A stretch of DNA of 35,874 nucleotides from Serratia microhaemolytica. GTDB lineage: Bacteria; Pseudomonadota; Gammaproteobacteria; Enterobacterales; Enterobacteriaceae. The DNA lies in assembly GCF_004011885.1 (NCBI RefSeq), contig NZ_ML137211.1, positions 1-35,874 of the forward strand. The letters run 5' to 3'. Shown in pieces: positions 1-8,898 of this stretch (position 1 is its first letter; each line of letters opens with the position of its first letter). The notes beneath the pieces were generated by a model that searched no databases, had not been told where the DNA came from, and saw only the letters and a list, made by a program, of their open reading frames with translations. Made by a program: the position numbers and the translations under genes.

Positions 1-106
1 ATGGAAAAATAGTCAACTGGACCAACTGCTGCCCCTGCCCGGTAACACCTTCTCCTCATCCACCTAATCTGCCGCTCACCTTAACCACTTAATATAAACT
101 CGCAAG

Positions 107-760
107 GTGAGATCGCCGGATGTTTACGCAAATTTACAACAACAGGCTGAAGGACCACCATTAAACCCGATTGAAATGGCCTCCCGCTCTTGGGCAGAAA
201 TCATCGCTAAGCTTGAAAAAGATAAAGAATTTAAAGATGAGTTTAAAAAGGTGTACCCCAAAGGCTTTAGTGATAAAAACATTACCGATGCGATTGCCGA
301 ATTTGAAAAAACCTTAATCACTCCCAATAGCCCGTTTGATCGCTATTTAAAAGGTGATGAACATGCGTTAACCAAACAGCAAAAACGTGGTTATCAACTG
401 TTCCAGCAAAACAAATGTGGTACTTGTCATACTGGTGTCAACCTCGGTGGTCAATCTTATGAAATTATGGGGCTTAAAGCGGATTATTTTGCAGCACGCG
501 GTGATCTGACCAGCGCCGACCTTGGACGTTACAACGTCACGAAGAATGAGGCTGACCGCTACCGTTTTAAAACACCGACACTGCGTAATGTCGCGTTGAC
601 AGCACCCTACTTCCATGACGGTAGTGCCAGCACATTGCAGCAGGCGGTCAAGGATATGCTGACTTATCAAGTCGGAAAGTCTCTTTCAGAAAGAGAGATC
701 AATGATCTGGTTGTATTTTTGGAAACGCTAACCGGAAAATATCCACCGACAGAAAATTAG
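107..760 (+). pseudogene. ccp: Truncated diheme cytochrome c peroxidase (C-terminal part)
   Basis: This is the C-terminal part of a periplasmic bacterial diheme cytochrome c peroxidase (CcpA/MauG family, YhjA-like), which reduces hydrogen peroxide with electrons from c-type cytochromes. About 210 residues are preserved, including the electron-transfer heme site CGTCH near residue 104 and the family segments FKTPTLRNV and YFHDGS. The N-terminal heme domain with its own CxxCH and any signal peptide is absent. Family homology starts about five codons after a GTG at 107, and an in-frame TAA lies at 95-97. Full-length family members are usually above 300 residues. Without signal peptide and first heme the product could not mature normally, so I call it a 5'-deleted pseudogene. 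A frameshifted start outside the window is excluded by the unrelated sequence at 1-100. Confidence 0.8.
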
Positions 761-782
761 ACAAGCAGATGATCAACCTCAA

Positions 783-815
783 GCCCGGATTGTCAGACTT
801 ATCCGGGCGTTGGTT
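783..815 (+). terminator. Hairpin after the peroxidase fragment
   Basis: GCCCGGAT at 783-790 pairs with ATCCGGGC at 801-808 around a 10-base loop. Only a weak T-rich tail (GTTGGTTAT) follows. It lies between the peroxidase remnant (+) and bioD2 (-), where a convergent terminator is expected. Confidence 0.5.
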
Positions 816-871
816 ATGGCGGCTAGGCTGCCATACCATAAGAGTATGCTGCCAAACATAGCCTGAAGCGA

Positions 872-1549
872 TCAGCCTTTATTATCCAATAATTTAGAAA
901 TATCAATATATTGTGCCAATTCACGCTGTTCAGCACGCGGAAGATAAGGGATCTCTCCCAGCAAAGGGGCTGGTATGCGCTGCCGCAACGCAGCAATGGT
1001 TTCCGCGTAATGTGCTAATCCCGGATTAATCCGGTTAGCAACCCAACCTAATAATGTAAGGCCATCGTTAATCACCGCCTCTGCGGTCAATAATGCATGG
1101 CTAACACAGCCAAGTTTGATGCCAACAACCAAAATCACCGGTAGCCGTTGCTGCACAACCCAGTTGGAGTAAGGTTGCAGATCACTCAGCAATACCCGCC
1201 AACCACCACTGCCCTCTACCACTACCGTTTCAGCCTGATGCGTCAAGTGCTGTAAACCTTGGCTCATCAGTTGATAATTTGTATCTTGTATTTCTCCAGC
1301 ATGAAATACCTCATCCAGACAAGTAATTGGATTAACTTCTTCATAACATACTGGAATGGTTGAAGATGCTTGCAGTACCAAGGCATCTTTATTTCTGATG
1401 CCTTCACTCGTCTCCTGGCAACCTGCAGCAATCGGTTTATAACCTACAACAGAACGCCCTTGTGCAGCAAATGCTTGCAGTAATCCGCGAGCCACTACGG
1501 TTTTACCGACACTGGTATCTGTCCCAGTTATGAATAAACGTGTTAGCAT
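872..1549 (-). CDS. bioD: ATP-dependent dethiobiotin synthetase, BioD2/YnfK type
   Basis: This cytoplasmic enzyme closes the ureido ring of dethiobiotin from 7,8-diaminopelargonate, CO2 and ATP, the penultimate step of biotin synthesis. The 225-residue product has the P-loop GTDTSVGKT at residues 9-17, a VVVEGSGGW segment for the second nucleotide-binding motif, and VANRINPG for base recognition. The C-terminal PYLPRAEQRELAQYI segment and overall sequence match the second E. coli paralogue YnfK (BioD2) better than the bioABFCD-linked BioD. It stands alone here, with no bio operon genes in the window. In E. coli ynfK lies beside mlc and clcB; neither is seen here, so the neighbourhood has changed. 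The ATG at 1549 gives the normal N terminus. Family assignment is firm; which paralogue is less certain. Confidence 0.92.
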   Translation of the reverse strand: MLTRLFITGTDTSVGKTVVARGLLQAFAAQGRSVVGYKPIAAGCQETSEGIRNKDALVLQASSTIPVCYEEVNPITCLDEVFHAGEIQDTNYQLMSQGLQHLTHQAETVVVEGSGGWRVLLSDLQPYSNWVVQQRLPVILVVGIKLGCVSHALLTAEAVINDGLTLLGWVANRINPGLAHYAETIAALRQRIPAPLLGEIPYLPRAEQRELAQYIDISKLLDNKG

Positions 1550-1976
1550 GACATAACTTGCCTTAAAATAGTTAAACGGAGAGAGTCTAGAGCAACATCA
1601 TCAGCAACAGATTGAGGCAGCGCAATCTTTTCGCAATCAGTATAAAAACGTCTTCCTAATTTAACCCTTTTAGCTATATCATGGCCGTTTTGCGCAAATA
1701 ACACTCTAACCCTGCCTATCAAACGACCATCGCCTTATTTAATAATGTCGCACGCAAGGCAATAACATATCTCAGCGGAACAGTTATAGTTTCTCTCGAT
1801 GTATTGCTAAGCTATTAGGCTGAATTACACTCTGTGGCTTATGCAGATAGAGATGACCTCTCTGCTAGTTATCACTCTGCATTTCCTGTTTAGCCAAAAA
1901 GTTGACCAAACAGTGACTCCTACCGCATTATGGTGGGTGTCTTTTTTATTGTTTATTTGTAACTGAGGGCTTTTTA
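1550..1976. other. Gene-free stretch between bioD2 and gstA
   Basis: These 427 bases separate two divergent genes and must hold both promoters. The only element I can point to is the gstA promoter candidate near 1902-1931. Short open frames here have no recognisable protein features. I see no remnant of a known gene. Confidence 0.6.
1902..1931 (+). promoter_or_regulatory. Candidate sigma-70 promoter for gstA
   Basis: TTGACC at 1902-1907 and CATTAT at 1926-1931 are separated by 18 bases and lie about 45 bases before the gstA ATG. The match is good but was made by eye only. Confidence 0.45.
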
Positions 1977-2582
1977 ATGAAACTGTTCTACACGGCGGGT
2001 GCTTGCTCATTATCTCCACATATTGTACTGCATGAAATAGGCCTGGATTTCACAGCAGAAAAAGTAGACTTGGCTCAGAAGAAAACAGAGAGCGGTGTTG
2101 ACTATTTCACCATCAATCCTAAAGGACAGGTTCCAGCACTGCTGCTGGATGATGGTACCCTGCTCACGGAAGGTGCGGTGATTGTACAATATTTGGCGGA
2201 TCAAGCACCAGAGAGCAACTTGCTGCCAGCTGTTGGTAGTCTGTCGCGTTATCAGGCACTTGAGGGCTTGAACTATGTCGCAACCGAGCTACACAAAGGC
2301 TTCACTCCGCTGTTTAAACCAGGAACACCAGATGAGTACAAAGTGATTGTGCGTGAACGTCTGGATAGCCAGTTCAACTACCTTAATACCCTGTTTGCCA
2401 AGCAGCCTTATCTGGCTGGTCAGCGCTTTACCATCGCGGATGCTTATCTGTTTACAGTATTGCGCTGGACAAAGCCGATGCAACTTGACATCAGTAAATA
2501 TGCACATCTGCAAGCCTACTTTGATCGCATCGCTAGCCGTCCCGCAGTGAAAGCCACATTAAGTGATGAAGGCTTAAATTAA
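1977..2582 (+). CDS. gstA: Glutathione S-transferase GstA
   Basis: This is a beta-class cytosolic glutathione transferase that conjugates or reduces electrophiles and peroxides with glutathione. It has 201 residues, the same length as E. coli GstA. The N-terminal thioredoxin-fold domain carries the beta-class Cys10 (GACS) and the NPKGQVPALLLDDGTLLTEG glutathione-binding segment; the helical domain contains ELHKGFTPLF and RFTIADAYLFTVLRW. In E. coli and relatives gstA is next to pdxY and tyrS; here pdxY is missing and gstA faces tyrS across a shared terminator. The ATG at 1977 is preceded by a GAGGG-type ribosome site and matches the family N terminus MKLFY. Confidence 0.95.
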   Translation: MKLFYTAGACSLSPHIVLHEIGLDFTAEKVDLAQKKTESGVDYFTINPKGQVPALLLDDGTLLTEGAVIVQYLADQAPESNLLPAVGSLSRYQALEGLNYVATELHKGFTPLFKPGTPDEYKVIVRERLDSQFNYLNTLFAKQPYLAGQRFTIADAYLFTVLRWTKPMQLDISKYAHLQAYFDRIASRPAVKATLSDEGLN

Positions 2583-2598
2583 TCACAACGCAAATAAT

Positions 2599-2625
2599 CA
2601 GGGGGCTAGTTAGCCCCCTGTTTTC
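2599..2625. terminator. Bidirectional terminator between gstA and tyrS
   Basis: CAGGGGGCTA at 2599-2608 and TAGCCCCCTG at 2611-2620 form a perfect 10-base inverted repeat, followed by TTTT on the plus strand and by a T-rich stretch on the minus strand. It sits in a 41-base gap between two convergent genes and should serve both. Confidence 0.85.
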
Positions 2626-3898
2626 AATTCCACTCTAGCAAGCAGTAGTGTTTTTTGCCGCGCCGTAACAGTGTATAGCGACCAAACAGGCGATCAGCTT
2701 CAGTAAAGCGATATTCGGGATTGGACTGTTTTTCACCATTGATGGTCACGGCATTGGAAGCAATCATCGTGCGTGCTTGACCGCGTGAAGGCACCAGTTC
2801 AGCATTGACTAATGCCTGTTGCAAATCAGCATCAGCCTCCAGTTTGACCGTAGGCATACCATCTAGCGCCAGTTGTGCAAAGTCAGTTGCCGTCATCTGA
2901 TCTAACGCTCCAGAAAACAGGCTCTGTGTGATACGTTTTGCCGCCGCTAGCCCTTCGGCACCATGCACCATGTGGGTGACTTCGTCTGCCAACACGTATT
3001 GCGCGCGTGGAGCCTTACCGCTCTGTTTATCTTCCTGTTCCAGTGCATTAATTTCTTCTATACTCAAGAAAGTGAAGAATTTCAAAAAGCGATACACATC
3101 CGCATCAGCAGTATTAATCCAGAACTGGTAGAACTTATATGGGCTGGTTTTTTCTGGTGATAACCAAACTGCCCCGCCCTCTGTTTTACCAAATTTGGTG
3201 CCATCAGATTTAGTGATCAGCGGTACGGTCAAACCGAACACCTGCTTTTGATGCAACCGACGCGTTAAATCGATACCAGAAGTAATGTTGCCCCACTGAT
3301 CAGAACCACCAATCTGTAGTTCAACCTGGTGACGATGATACAACTCTGCAAAATCAAACCCCTGTAGCAGGTTGTAAGAAAACTCAGTGAAAGAGATCCC
3401 CGAATCATCACGGTTCAAACGCTGTTTGACCGCTTCTTTGTTGATCATCTGATTAACTGAAAAATGTTTGCCGATATCACGTAAAAAGGTCAGTACATTC
3501 ATGTTGCCAAACCAATCATGGTTATTGGCAGTGATCGCGCTGTTGCTACCGCAGTCAAAATCGAGGAACGGTGACACCTGCTGACGAATCTTCTCCACCC
3601 ACTGCTGCACGGTATCGCTGCTGTTCAGTTTGCGCTCAGCAGCTTTAAAACTTGGATCACCAATCATGCCTGTTGCACCACCGACCAGCGCCACCGGTTT
3701 ATGACCAGCTAACTGGAAGCGTTTCAGGCAAAGCAGTGGCACCAGATGGCCCAAATGCAAGCTATCGGCAGTGGGATCAAAACCGCAATAGAGCACAATT
3801 GGCTGCTGCTCCAACCGCGCTGCTAGCGCTTTTTCATCCGTCACTTGGGCTATCAGCCCACGCTCTTGCAATTGTTGAATCAAATTGGTGCTGGCCAT
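2624..3898 (-). CDS. tyrS: Tyrosyl-tRNA synthetase
   Basis: TyrS attaches tyrosine to tRNA-Tyr; a tRNA-Tyr gene lies at the far end of this window. From the ATG at 3898 the product has 424 residues, the E. coli length. The class I HIGH-like motif HLGH is at residues 48-51, the KMSKS-like KFGKT near residue 235, and the tyrosine-site segment YNLLQGFDF in between. The C-terminal S4-like RNA-binding domain includes [19 protein letters not shown]. An in-frame ATG at 3910 would add MET-L before this start, but its GGAGA is the ribosome site for 3898, so I prefer 3898. The usual downstream partner pdxY is absent. Confidence 0.96.
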   Translation of the reverse strand: MASTNLIQQLQERGLIAQVTDEKALAARLEQQPIVLYCGFDPTADSLHLGHLVPLLCLKRFQLAGHKPVALVGGATGMIGDPSFKAAERKLNSSDTVQQWVEKIRQQVSPFLDFDCGSNSAITANNHDWFGNMNVLTFLRDIGKHFSVNQMINKEAVKQRLNRDDSGISFTEFSYNLLQGFDFAELYHRHQVELQIGGSDQWGNITSGIDLTRRLHQKQVFGLTVPLITKSDGTKFGKTEGGAVWLSPEKTSPYKFYQFWINTADADVYRFLKFFTFLSIEEINALEQEDKQSGKAPRAQYVLADEVTHMVHGAEGLAAAKRITQSLFSGALDQMTATDFAQLALDGMPTVKLEADADLQQALVNAELVPSRGQARTMIASNAVTINGEKQSNPEYRFTEADRLFGRYTLLRRGKKHYCLLEWN

Positions 3899-4005
3899 CA
3901 GTGTCTCCATCTGTAAAACATAGGCGGTAAAGTAAACTCACGATGGCGCATAGAATAAAACGCCAACGGCATCAGTACCAGTAGACAAAAGCTATTTTCT
4001 GCCTG

Positions 4006-4665
4006 TTAGGGTGCTAATCGGTCAATTTTCCAGTCGCTTCCTTGTCGTTGATAAAGGAAGCGGTCATGCAAGCGGTGCTCTCCCCCTTGCCAGAACTCGA
4101 CCGAGTCAAATTTAACTCGGAAACCGCCCCAAAAACTGGGCAGCGGGATCTCGCCGTGCTGAAATTTTTGTTTCAGTTCAAGAAATTTCCCTTCCAGAAT
4201 ACCCCGGGTTGAGATACGGCTTGATTGTTGAGAAACCCAAGCGGCAATTTGACTATCTTTCGGGCGACTGGTGAAGTACTTCATCACCTCTAGGGTCGAT
4301 AAACGTTCAGCTTGCCCTAAAAAGATCACTTGGCGATCGAGCATATGCCAAGGGAACAGCAGGCTAATGCGCGGATTGTTAGCCAGTTGCTGCGCCTTGC
4401 GGCTTCCCAAGTTGGTGTAAAACACCAAACCTTGCTCATCAACATGTTTCAGCAACACGATCCGCTGAAAAGGCTGTCCATGCTCATCCACCGTAGCAAC
4501 ACACATCGCGGTGGGATCAGCAAGACGCGCCTCACACGCCTGCTGTAACCAGCGCTCAAAAAGTTCGAGCGGATTGTCAGTCAGATCGCTACGACGTAAT
4601 CCACCGCGCGTATACTCCCGGCGCAGACTGGCAAGATCAGGTACTGTATGGTCTGTCGATTTCAT
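4006..4665 (-). CDS. pdxH: Pyridoxine/pyridoxamine 5'-phosphate oxidase
   Basis: PdxH is the FMN enzyme that oxidises pyridoxine or pyridoxamine 5'-phosphate to pyridoxal 5'-phosphate, serving vitamin B6 synthesis and salvage. The 219-residue product contains [12 protein letters not shown] at its N terminus, the FMN-binding [24 protein letters not shown] segment (from about residue 65; read here in parts as RIVLLKH and YTNLGSRKA), [11 protein letters not shown], and the C-terminal [11 protein letters not shown] and WKIDRLAP signatures. The frame is open upstream to 4761, but family length favours the tandem ATGs at 4668/4665; an ATG at 4680 is an alternative. Ribosome-site strength does not decide. 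mliC, which separates anmK and pdxH in E. coli, is missing, leaving a gap of about 120 bases. Confidence 0.93.
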   Translation of the reverse strand: MKSTDHTVPDLASLRREYTRGGLRRSDLTDNPLELFERWLQQACEARLADPTAMCVATVDEHGQPFQRIVLLKHVDEQGLVFYTNLGSRKAQQLANNPRISLLFPWHMLDRQVIFLGQAERLSTLEVMKYFTSRPKDSQIAAWVSQQSSRISTRGILEGKFLELKQKFQHGEIPLPSFWGGFRVKFDSVEFWQGGEHRLHDRFLYQRQGSDWKIDRLAP

Positions 4666-4782
4666 CATAAAAGAGCCCATAAGTGGGTTGAAAAACAGTA
4701 ATGGCTGCGGCACATTAGCTGGACGACGAAAACCGCAGATAACCAATAACACATTGAACATGTTGCTTACAGTGACTAACAG

Positions 4783-5910
4783 CTACTGTTTAAATGCGCC
4801 CGGTGTGACGGGATAAATCGCACCCAATACAGTTTCGCAGCTAGCCCCAGTCACCGAAGGTAGATTCCCCGATTGACCAGAAAGCGTTCTAAACGCCAGC
4901 CAAGCAAATGCCAGTGCCTCCATATCATCACCACTGACACCAAAGTGGTCGGTTGAAGCCACCTCAATGTCTGGCAATAACGCAGAAATACGCGTCATCA
5001 GTGCCGGATTACGTGCACCACCACCACAAACCAGCAAACGCTGACAACCGCCAGCTAATTGCACCTGCTGACAAATGGTAGTGGCAGTCAATTCCAGCAA
5101 CGTTGCCATGACATCCACTGCAGCGACTGAACTAAAATTGCGTAACTGTGTCTCTAGCCAAACAATATTAAAATACTCACGCCCAGTGCTTTTGGGCGCG
5201 GCTAGCGCAAAATAGGGATCAGCCAACATCTGCTCAAGTAGCGGCTGGCAGACAGTCCCCTGCTTAGCCCAATGACCATCTTTATCATAAGGTTTATCAT
5301 GATGTTGTGCTATCCATGCATCCAACAACATGTTACCCGGACCGGTATCAAAGCCACCTACAGCAACGTTTGGCAGCAATAGCGACAGATTGGCAATGCC
5401 ACCGATATTCAGTATCATTCGCCGTTCTGTAGGATGCGCCAGCAGTGCATGATGAAAAGCCGGCACCAGTGGCGCGCCTTGTCCACCATAGGCCATATCG
5501 CGTCGACGAAAATCCCCTACAGTAGTGATATTCGTTCGCGCGACCACGCGATTATTATCACCCAGTTGTAGCGAAAACCGCAGTTCGCCTTCGGGCTGGT
5601 GCCACACAGTTTGTCCGTGACAGCCAATTGCAGTGATCTCCTGTGCCGAAACGGCGGATTGCTTTAACAATGCCAATACTGCCTCTGCAAACAATTCCCC
5701 TAACTGCGCATCCAACTTGCCCAAGGCAGAAAGCGTGGTCTGTTGCCCCTGGCAGACAGCTAAAATAGCGCTTTTCAGTTCAATCGGCATTGGATGGCTA
5801 TATCGAGCCTGTTGAACCACACTGCCCTCATCAATCGCAGCAAGAACGACATCAACCGCATCCAAACTGGTGCCAGACATCACACCAATATAACGACCAG
5901 ATCTCATCAT
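4783..5910 (-). CDS. anmK: Anhydro-N-acetylmuramic acid kinase
   Basis: AnmK hydrolyses the 1,6-anhydro ring of anhydro-MurNAc and phosphorylates it to MurNAc-6-phosphate, feeding recycled peptidoglycan sugar back to metabolism. The N terminus [13 protein letters not shown] holds the phosphate-binding loop; other family segments are [53 protein letters not shown] and the C-terminal [15 protein letters not shown]. The frame opens at 5943, but tandem ATGs at 5910/5907 follow a strong GGGGGAGAGGA ribosome site and give the usual length of about 375 residues. It is followed on the same strand by pdxH. Confidence 0.95.
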   Translation of the reverse strand: MMRSGRYIGVMSGTSLDAVDVVLAAIDEGSVVQQARYSHPMPIELKSAILAVCQGQQTTLSALGKLDAQLGELFAEAVLALLKQSAVSAQEITAIGCHGQTVWHQPEGELRFSLQLGDNNRVVARTNITTVGDFRRRDMAYGGQGAPLVPAFHHALLAHPTERRMILNIGGIANLSLLLPNVAVGGFDTGPGNMLLDAWIAQHHDKPYDKDGHWAKQGTVCQPLLEQMLADPYFALAAPKSTGREYFNIVWLETQLRNFSSVAAVDVMATLLELTATTICQQVQLAGGCQRLLVCGGGARNPALMTRISALLPDIEVASTDHFGVSGDDMEALAFAWLAFRTLSGQSGNLPSVTGASCETVLGAIYPVTPGAFKQ

Positions 5911-6334
5911 TTCATCCTCTCCCCCACATGGGACAGTTAGCAACGTAGTGATTGATAATGTTAACTATTGGTCGTGCAGCTCTCACCTCAGCCTAATAAA
6001 CTGAGCCGGCAAAAGGCAGCATGACTGCCGCGTTAACCAAAGAGTCCATTGTATAAAAAACGCCCTACTTCGCAGTCAACTGACTGAGTGAACAGTAATC
6101 AGTTTTTTCGATTGTCGATACCATAGATCATAAAGCTTTTCTGTGTAAACAAGACAAATTTTTATCTTTAAAAATCAAACGCATTTTTAAGCAATATCAC
6201 CAACATTTAGTCAAAAAACAAACATCACCAATAAAATAGCATTTTGCTCCAATAAGCATGAGAAAAGTGGCGCATTGTATGGCTTGTTTTATAGTCATAG
6301 AGACCCCGTTCGAAGACACTAGCAGGAGTACTCA
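5911..6334. other. Gene-free AT-rich stretch
   Basis: About 420 bases between anmK (-) and the DUF1471 gene (+). The right half is strongly AT-rich and contains several A/T tracts, as in a promoter region. In E. coli the slyA/slyB neighbourhood lies on this side of anmK; I see no trace of either reading frame. Confidence 0.6.
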
Positions 6335-6595
6335 ATGAAGTTATCTAAAAACATCATCATTATCAGTTCGTTGTTCGCTTGCTCTGCATTTGCAGCAGAG
6401 GAGATTACCAGACAAGAGGCAGCCAAACACAACTACGTGAAAGTGGGTAACATCAGCGTCACTGAAGAGGGTTTTAGCATGACAGACGCTGATATCGGCA
6501 AAAAGGTCGATGAAAAAGGTGGTAAATATTACGTAATCATTGCAGAGCATGGTGAAGAAACACACAAAACCATCCGCGCTATTATGTATAAGTAA
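6335..6595 (+). CDS. Small secreted DUF1471 (YdgH/BhsA/McbA-like) protein
   Basis: An 86-residue protein with a clear signal peptide: Lys at residues 2 and 5, a hydrophobic core (IIIISSLFACSAF) and a likely cleavage after AFA at residue 20. The mature part of about 65 residues has the DUF1471 pattern: KVGNISV near the start, a Lys/Asp turn, and the terminal YYVIIAEHGEETHKTIRAIMYK strand pair (residues 65-86). Members such as YhcN, BhsA and YahO are periplasmic or surface proteins linked to stress, acid or biofilm responses; the exact paralogue is not clear. A GCAGGAG ribosome site precedes the ATG. It stands alone between anmK and ydhL, which is not its usual E. coli context. Confidence 0.85.
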   Translation: MKLSKNIIIISSLFACSAFAAEEITRQEAAKHNYVKVGNISVTEEGFSMTDADIGKKVDEKGGKYYVIIAEHGEETHKTIRAIMYK

Positions 6596-6668
6596 TTTTT
6601 ACAATCAGTTAGCAACTCTAGTTAAGCATTATTCTGACAATCCTACCCCTTGTAATCTGATTGCAACT

Positions 6669-6700
6669 CCCTCCCCTCAATGATTGGGGAGGGCTTTAAT
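6669..6700. terminator. Terminator hairpin between DUF1471 gene and ydhL
   Basis: CCCTCCCC at 6669-6676 pairs with GGGGAGGG at 6686-6693 around a 9-base loop, followed by CTTTAAT. It lies between convergent genes. The T tail is short, so efficiency is uncertain. Confidence 0.6.
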
Positions 6701-6814
6701 GTCGACCAGACAGTAAAACCGCCGTGCTCCTGCCTCTCCCTTTCTGTCTTTTGACTGGTCGCGCCGAACAGCACAGCACTCACTCGCGTTGAGGTTTGGC
6801 GTTTGCTACTAAAT

Positions 6815-7054
6815 TCAGAATAAAGAGGGTTGATCCGGTGGTATTTGCTCAGGCGTTTTCTTGGCACGCAACTGACGCAAATAGCGCTGACGGCAAAGAC
6901 GAAGCACCTCACGCTTCTCGCTATCTTCCATCTGCATCCAGCGGAAACGCTCTTCACGGCTGCGCAAACAGCCACGACAGAACCCGCGATCATCTGTCTG
7001 ACAGATATGACGGCACGGATTGGGAATACTGAACAACTCAAGCTGCTGTGCCAT
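6815..7054 (-). CDS. ydhL: DUF1289 family protein YdhL
   Basis: A 79-residue cytoplasmic protein with the DUF1289 cysteine pattern: NPCRHICQTDDRGFC followed by RGCLRS, then the ERFRWMQM segment. The four conserved cysteines suggest a bound metal or iron-sulfur centre; this is inference, as the function is unknown. The C terminus PDQPSLF matches E. coli YdhL. A GGGGGGA ribosome site lies just before the ATG. In E. coli the gene is near nemRA-gloA-rnt; here nemR and nemA are absent and gloA follows directly on the opposite strand. Confidence 0.9.
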   Translation of the reverse strand: MAQQLELFSIPNPCRHICQTDDRGFCRGCLRSREERFRWMQMEDSEKREVLRLCRQRYLRQLRAKKTPEQIPPDQPSLF

Positions 7055-7084
7055 AATATCCCCCCGCGATTACGCCTTGCATCG

Positions 7085-7114
7085 TTGAACTCCCCAAGCT
7101 GACAAAGCTATACT
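7085..7114 (+). promoter_or_regulatory. Promoter of gloA
   Basis: TTGAAC at 7085-7090 and TATACT at 7109-7114 with an 18-base spacer, about 57 bases before the gloA ATG. Both hexamers are close to the sigma-70 consensus. Confidence 0.7.
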
Positions 7115-7171
7115 GTTTTCGATTTAAATTCACCTGCCATCAATCATGGCTATACAAATTTTAGAGGATAT

Positions 7172-7579
7172 ATGCGCTTACTTCATACCATGCTGCGCGT
7201 CGGTAATTTGCAGCGCTCAATCGACTTTTATACTAATGTGTTAGGAATGCGCCTGCTGCGTACCAGCGAAAACAGCGAATATAAATACTCGCTAGCATTT
7301 GTTGGCTATTCCGATGAAAGTGAAGGGGCAGTGATTGAGCTAACCTACAATTGGGGTGTTGAACAGTATGAAATGGGCGGCGCATTTGGTCATATCGCGC
7401 TAGGCGTCGATAATGTAGCAGCCAGTTGCGATAATATTCGCCGTGCTGGCGGCAAAGTGACTCGTGAAGCTGGGCCAGTGAAAGGTGGCAGCACCGTGAT
7501 CGCTTTCGTCGAAGATCCTGATGGTTACAAAATCGAATTGATCGAGAACAAGCACGCACGTGATGGATTAGGCAACTAA
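7172..7579 (+). CDS. gloA: Lactoylglutathione lyase (glyoxalase I)
   Basis: GloA isomerises the methylglyoxal-glutathione hemithioacetal to S-lactoylglutathione, the first step in methylglyoxal removal. The 135-residue product keeps all four metal ligands of the nickel-type bacterial enzyme at the E. coli positions: His5, Glu56, His74 and Glu122. The two glyoxalase beta-alpha-beta modules cover about residues 1-65 and 70-130. A GAGGA ribosome site precedes the ATG. rnt follows on the same strand 140 bases later, as in E. coli. Confidence 0.97.
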   Translation: MRLLHTMLRVGNLQRSIDFYTNVLGMRLLRTSENSEYKYSLAFVGYSDESEGAVIELTYNWGVEQYEMGGAFGHIALGVDNVAASCDNIRRAGGKVTREAGPVKGGSTVIAFVEDPDGYKIELIENKHARDGLGN

Positions 7580-7721
7580 ATAGTTAGCCCACCCTATCAA
7601 TCAGTCCCTGCAATGCGCTCTTGTGACAGCCGTTATATTGATTTTAGTGCAATCAGCACTGCAGTCAGTGCAATAAATTTGTCATAATGAGCGCTGAACT
7701 GACTAAAGAAAACCGAAAATA

Positions 7722-8369
7722 ATGGCCGAAAAAAGTGACTTAAATGCCCTGAGTGGCCGTTTCCGTGGATTTTATCCTGTTGTTATCGATGTTGAAACAG
7801 CCGGATTTAATGCACAAACTGATGCTTTGCTAGAAATTGCCGCCATCACATTAAAAATGGATAGTAGGGGGTGGTTGCAGCAGGATGAGACATTGCACTT
7901 TCATGTCACCCCATTTGAAGGCGCTCAACTACAACCGGAAGCCTTGGCTTTTAATGGTATCGATCCCTATAACCCGCTGCGGGGCGCAGTCAGTGAATAT
8001 GAAGCACTGCACGCTATTTTTAAAATGGTGCGTCAGGGAATAAAAGCTCAGGGATGCAATCGTGCGGTGATTGTGGCGCACAACGCCAATTTTGATCACA
8101 GTTTTGTTATGGCTGCCGCTGAACGGGCAAAATTAAAACGTAACCCCTTCCACCCATTTGCCACCTTTGATACTGCTGCATTAAGTGCGTTAGTACTTGG
8201 ACAAACGGTGTTGGCAAAAGCCTGCGCCAGCGCTGAAATTGCATTTGATAGCCAGCAGGCACACTCAGCACTTTATGATACTTACAAGACAGCACAACTA
8301 TTTTGTGAGCTGGTTAACCGCTGGAAGCGATTAGGTGGCTGGCCAATCACTGACAACAACAGTTGCTGA
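7722..8369 (+). CDS. rnt: Ribonuclease T
   Basis: RNase T is a homodimeric 3'-5' exoribonuclease that trims the 3' ends of tRNA, 5S and 23S rRNA. The 215-residue product has the DEDDh exonuclease motifs: Asp23 and Glu25 in VIDVETAGF, the second Asp in HNANFDHSF, and the His/Asp pair in HSALYDT. It matches the E. coli protein in length. The last 39 bases overlap an open frame on the other strand (8331-8537). In E. coli the large helicase gene lhr follows; it is absent here and grxD comes next. Confidence 0.97.
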   Translation: MAEKSDLNALSGRFRGFYPVVIDVETAGFNAQTDALLEIAAITLKMDSRGWLQQDETLHFHVTPFEGAQLQPEALAFNGIDPYNPLRGAVSEYEALHAIFKMVRQGIKAQGCNRAVIVAHNANFDHSFVMAAAERAKLKRNPFHPFATFDTAALSALVLGQTVLAKACASAEIAFDSQQAHSALYDTYKTAQLFCELVNRWKRLGGWPITDNNSC

Positions 8370-8537
8370 GAGCCAGTAAGACCAAGCAGAAATAACAGCA
8401 ATCAATGTCACAACCGATGCCAGGCCAAACAAACTCGCAAAGGTTGCGATGTTGAGCTTCAACACTGCGCCAAATGAGAAGCGCAATAACTTCAGTTGCT
8501 TACCACAACAGTTATGGCAAGCAACCGTAACACACCA
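8331..8537 (-). pseudogene. Possible remnant of a small zinc-ribbon-like membrane protein gene
   Basis: The minus strand is open for 68 codons from just after a stop at 8538-8540 to a TAA at 8331-8333. There is no good start codon. Read in this frame, an N-terminal CHNCCGKQLK segment resembling half of a zinc ribbon is followed by a 20-plus residue hydrophobic stretch (FASLFGLASVVTLIAVI) and ends in DWPAT. The codon choice looks coding. An ATG sits in the next frame at about 8537-8539, so a one-base frameshift could have removed the start. I do not recognise the family. It could be a decayed gene or chance. Confidence 0.35.
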
Positions 8538-8556
8538 TCAGTTACCGCAAAGAGTG

Positions 8557-8898
8557 CTACTCTTCACTCGCGGGTTGCTGCTTCTCTGCGGCCTGCTTGA
8601 TGAGCGGCTGCAGTTCGCCACGCTGATACATTTCAACGATGATATCGCAACCACCAATCAACTCCCCTTCTACCCACAACTGTGGAAAAGTCGGCCAGTT
8701 GGCATACTTTGGTAACTCAGCGCGGATATCTGGGTTCTGCAAAATATCCACATAGGCAAAACGCTCGCCACAAGCAGAGAGTGCCTGTACCGCTTGAGCT
8801 GAAAAACCACAGCTTGGTAGCTTTGGTGAACCCTTCATATAGAGCAAAATTGGGTTGCTAGCGATTTGTTGTTCAATTTTTTCAATTGTTGTCATCAT
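8557..8898 (-). CDS. grxD: Monothiol glutaredoxin GrxD (Grx4)
   Basis: GrxD is a CGFS-type monothiol glutaredoxin that binds and transfers a [2Fe-2S] cluster with glutathione, usually with BolA as partner. The product has Cys30 in PSCGFS, the glutathione-site KGSPKLP and WPTFPQLWV segments, and the GGCDI motif. The frame opens at 8970, but tandem ATGs at 8898/8895 directly follow an AAGGAAG ribosome site; 8898 gives 113 residues and places the active cysteine at the E. coli position 30. The gene converges on rnt. The mepH gene expected between grxD and sodB is missing. Confidence 0.95.
   Translation of the reverse strand: MMTTIEKIEQQIASNPILLYMKGSPKLPSCGFSAQAVQALSACGERFAYVDILQNPDIRAELPKYANWPTFPQLWVEGELIGGCDIIVEMYQRGELQPLIKQAAEKQQPASEE

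Noticed and set aside
2..67. An open frame entering from the left edge and ending at TAA 65-67
   Set aside because: It could be the last 21 codons of a gene (ending LPLPGNTFSSST) but is too short to identify or to separate from chance.
1825..2019. A 64-codon minus-strand frame before gstA
   Set aside because: Overlaps the gstA start and promoter region, with no homology signal.
6643..7041. A 132-codon minus-strand frame overlapping ydhL
   Set aside because: Overlaps ydhL in another frame, runs through the terminator hairpin, and looks like a Ser/Val/Arg-rich frame shadow.
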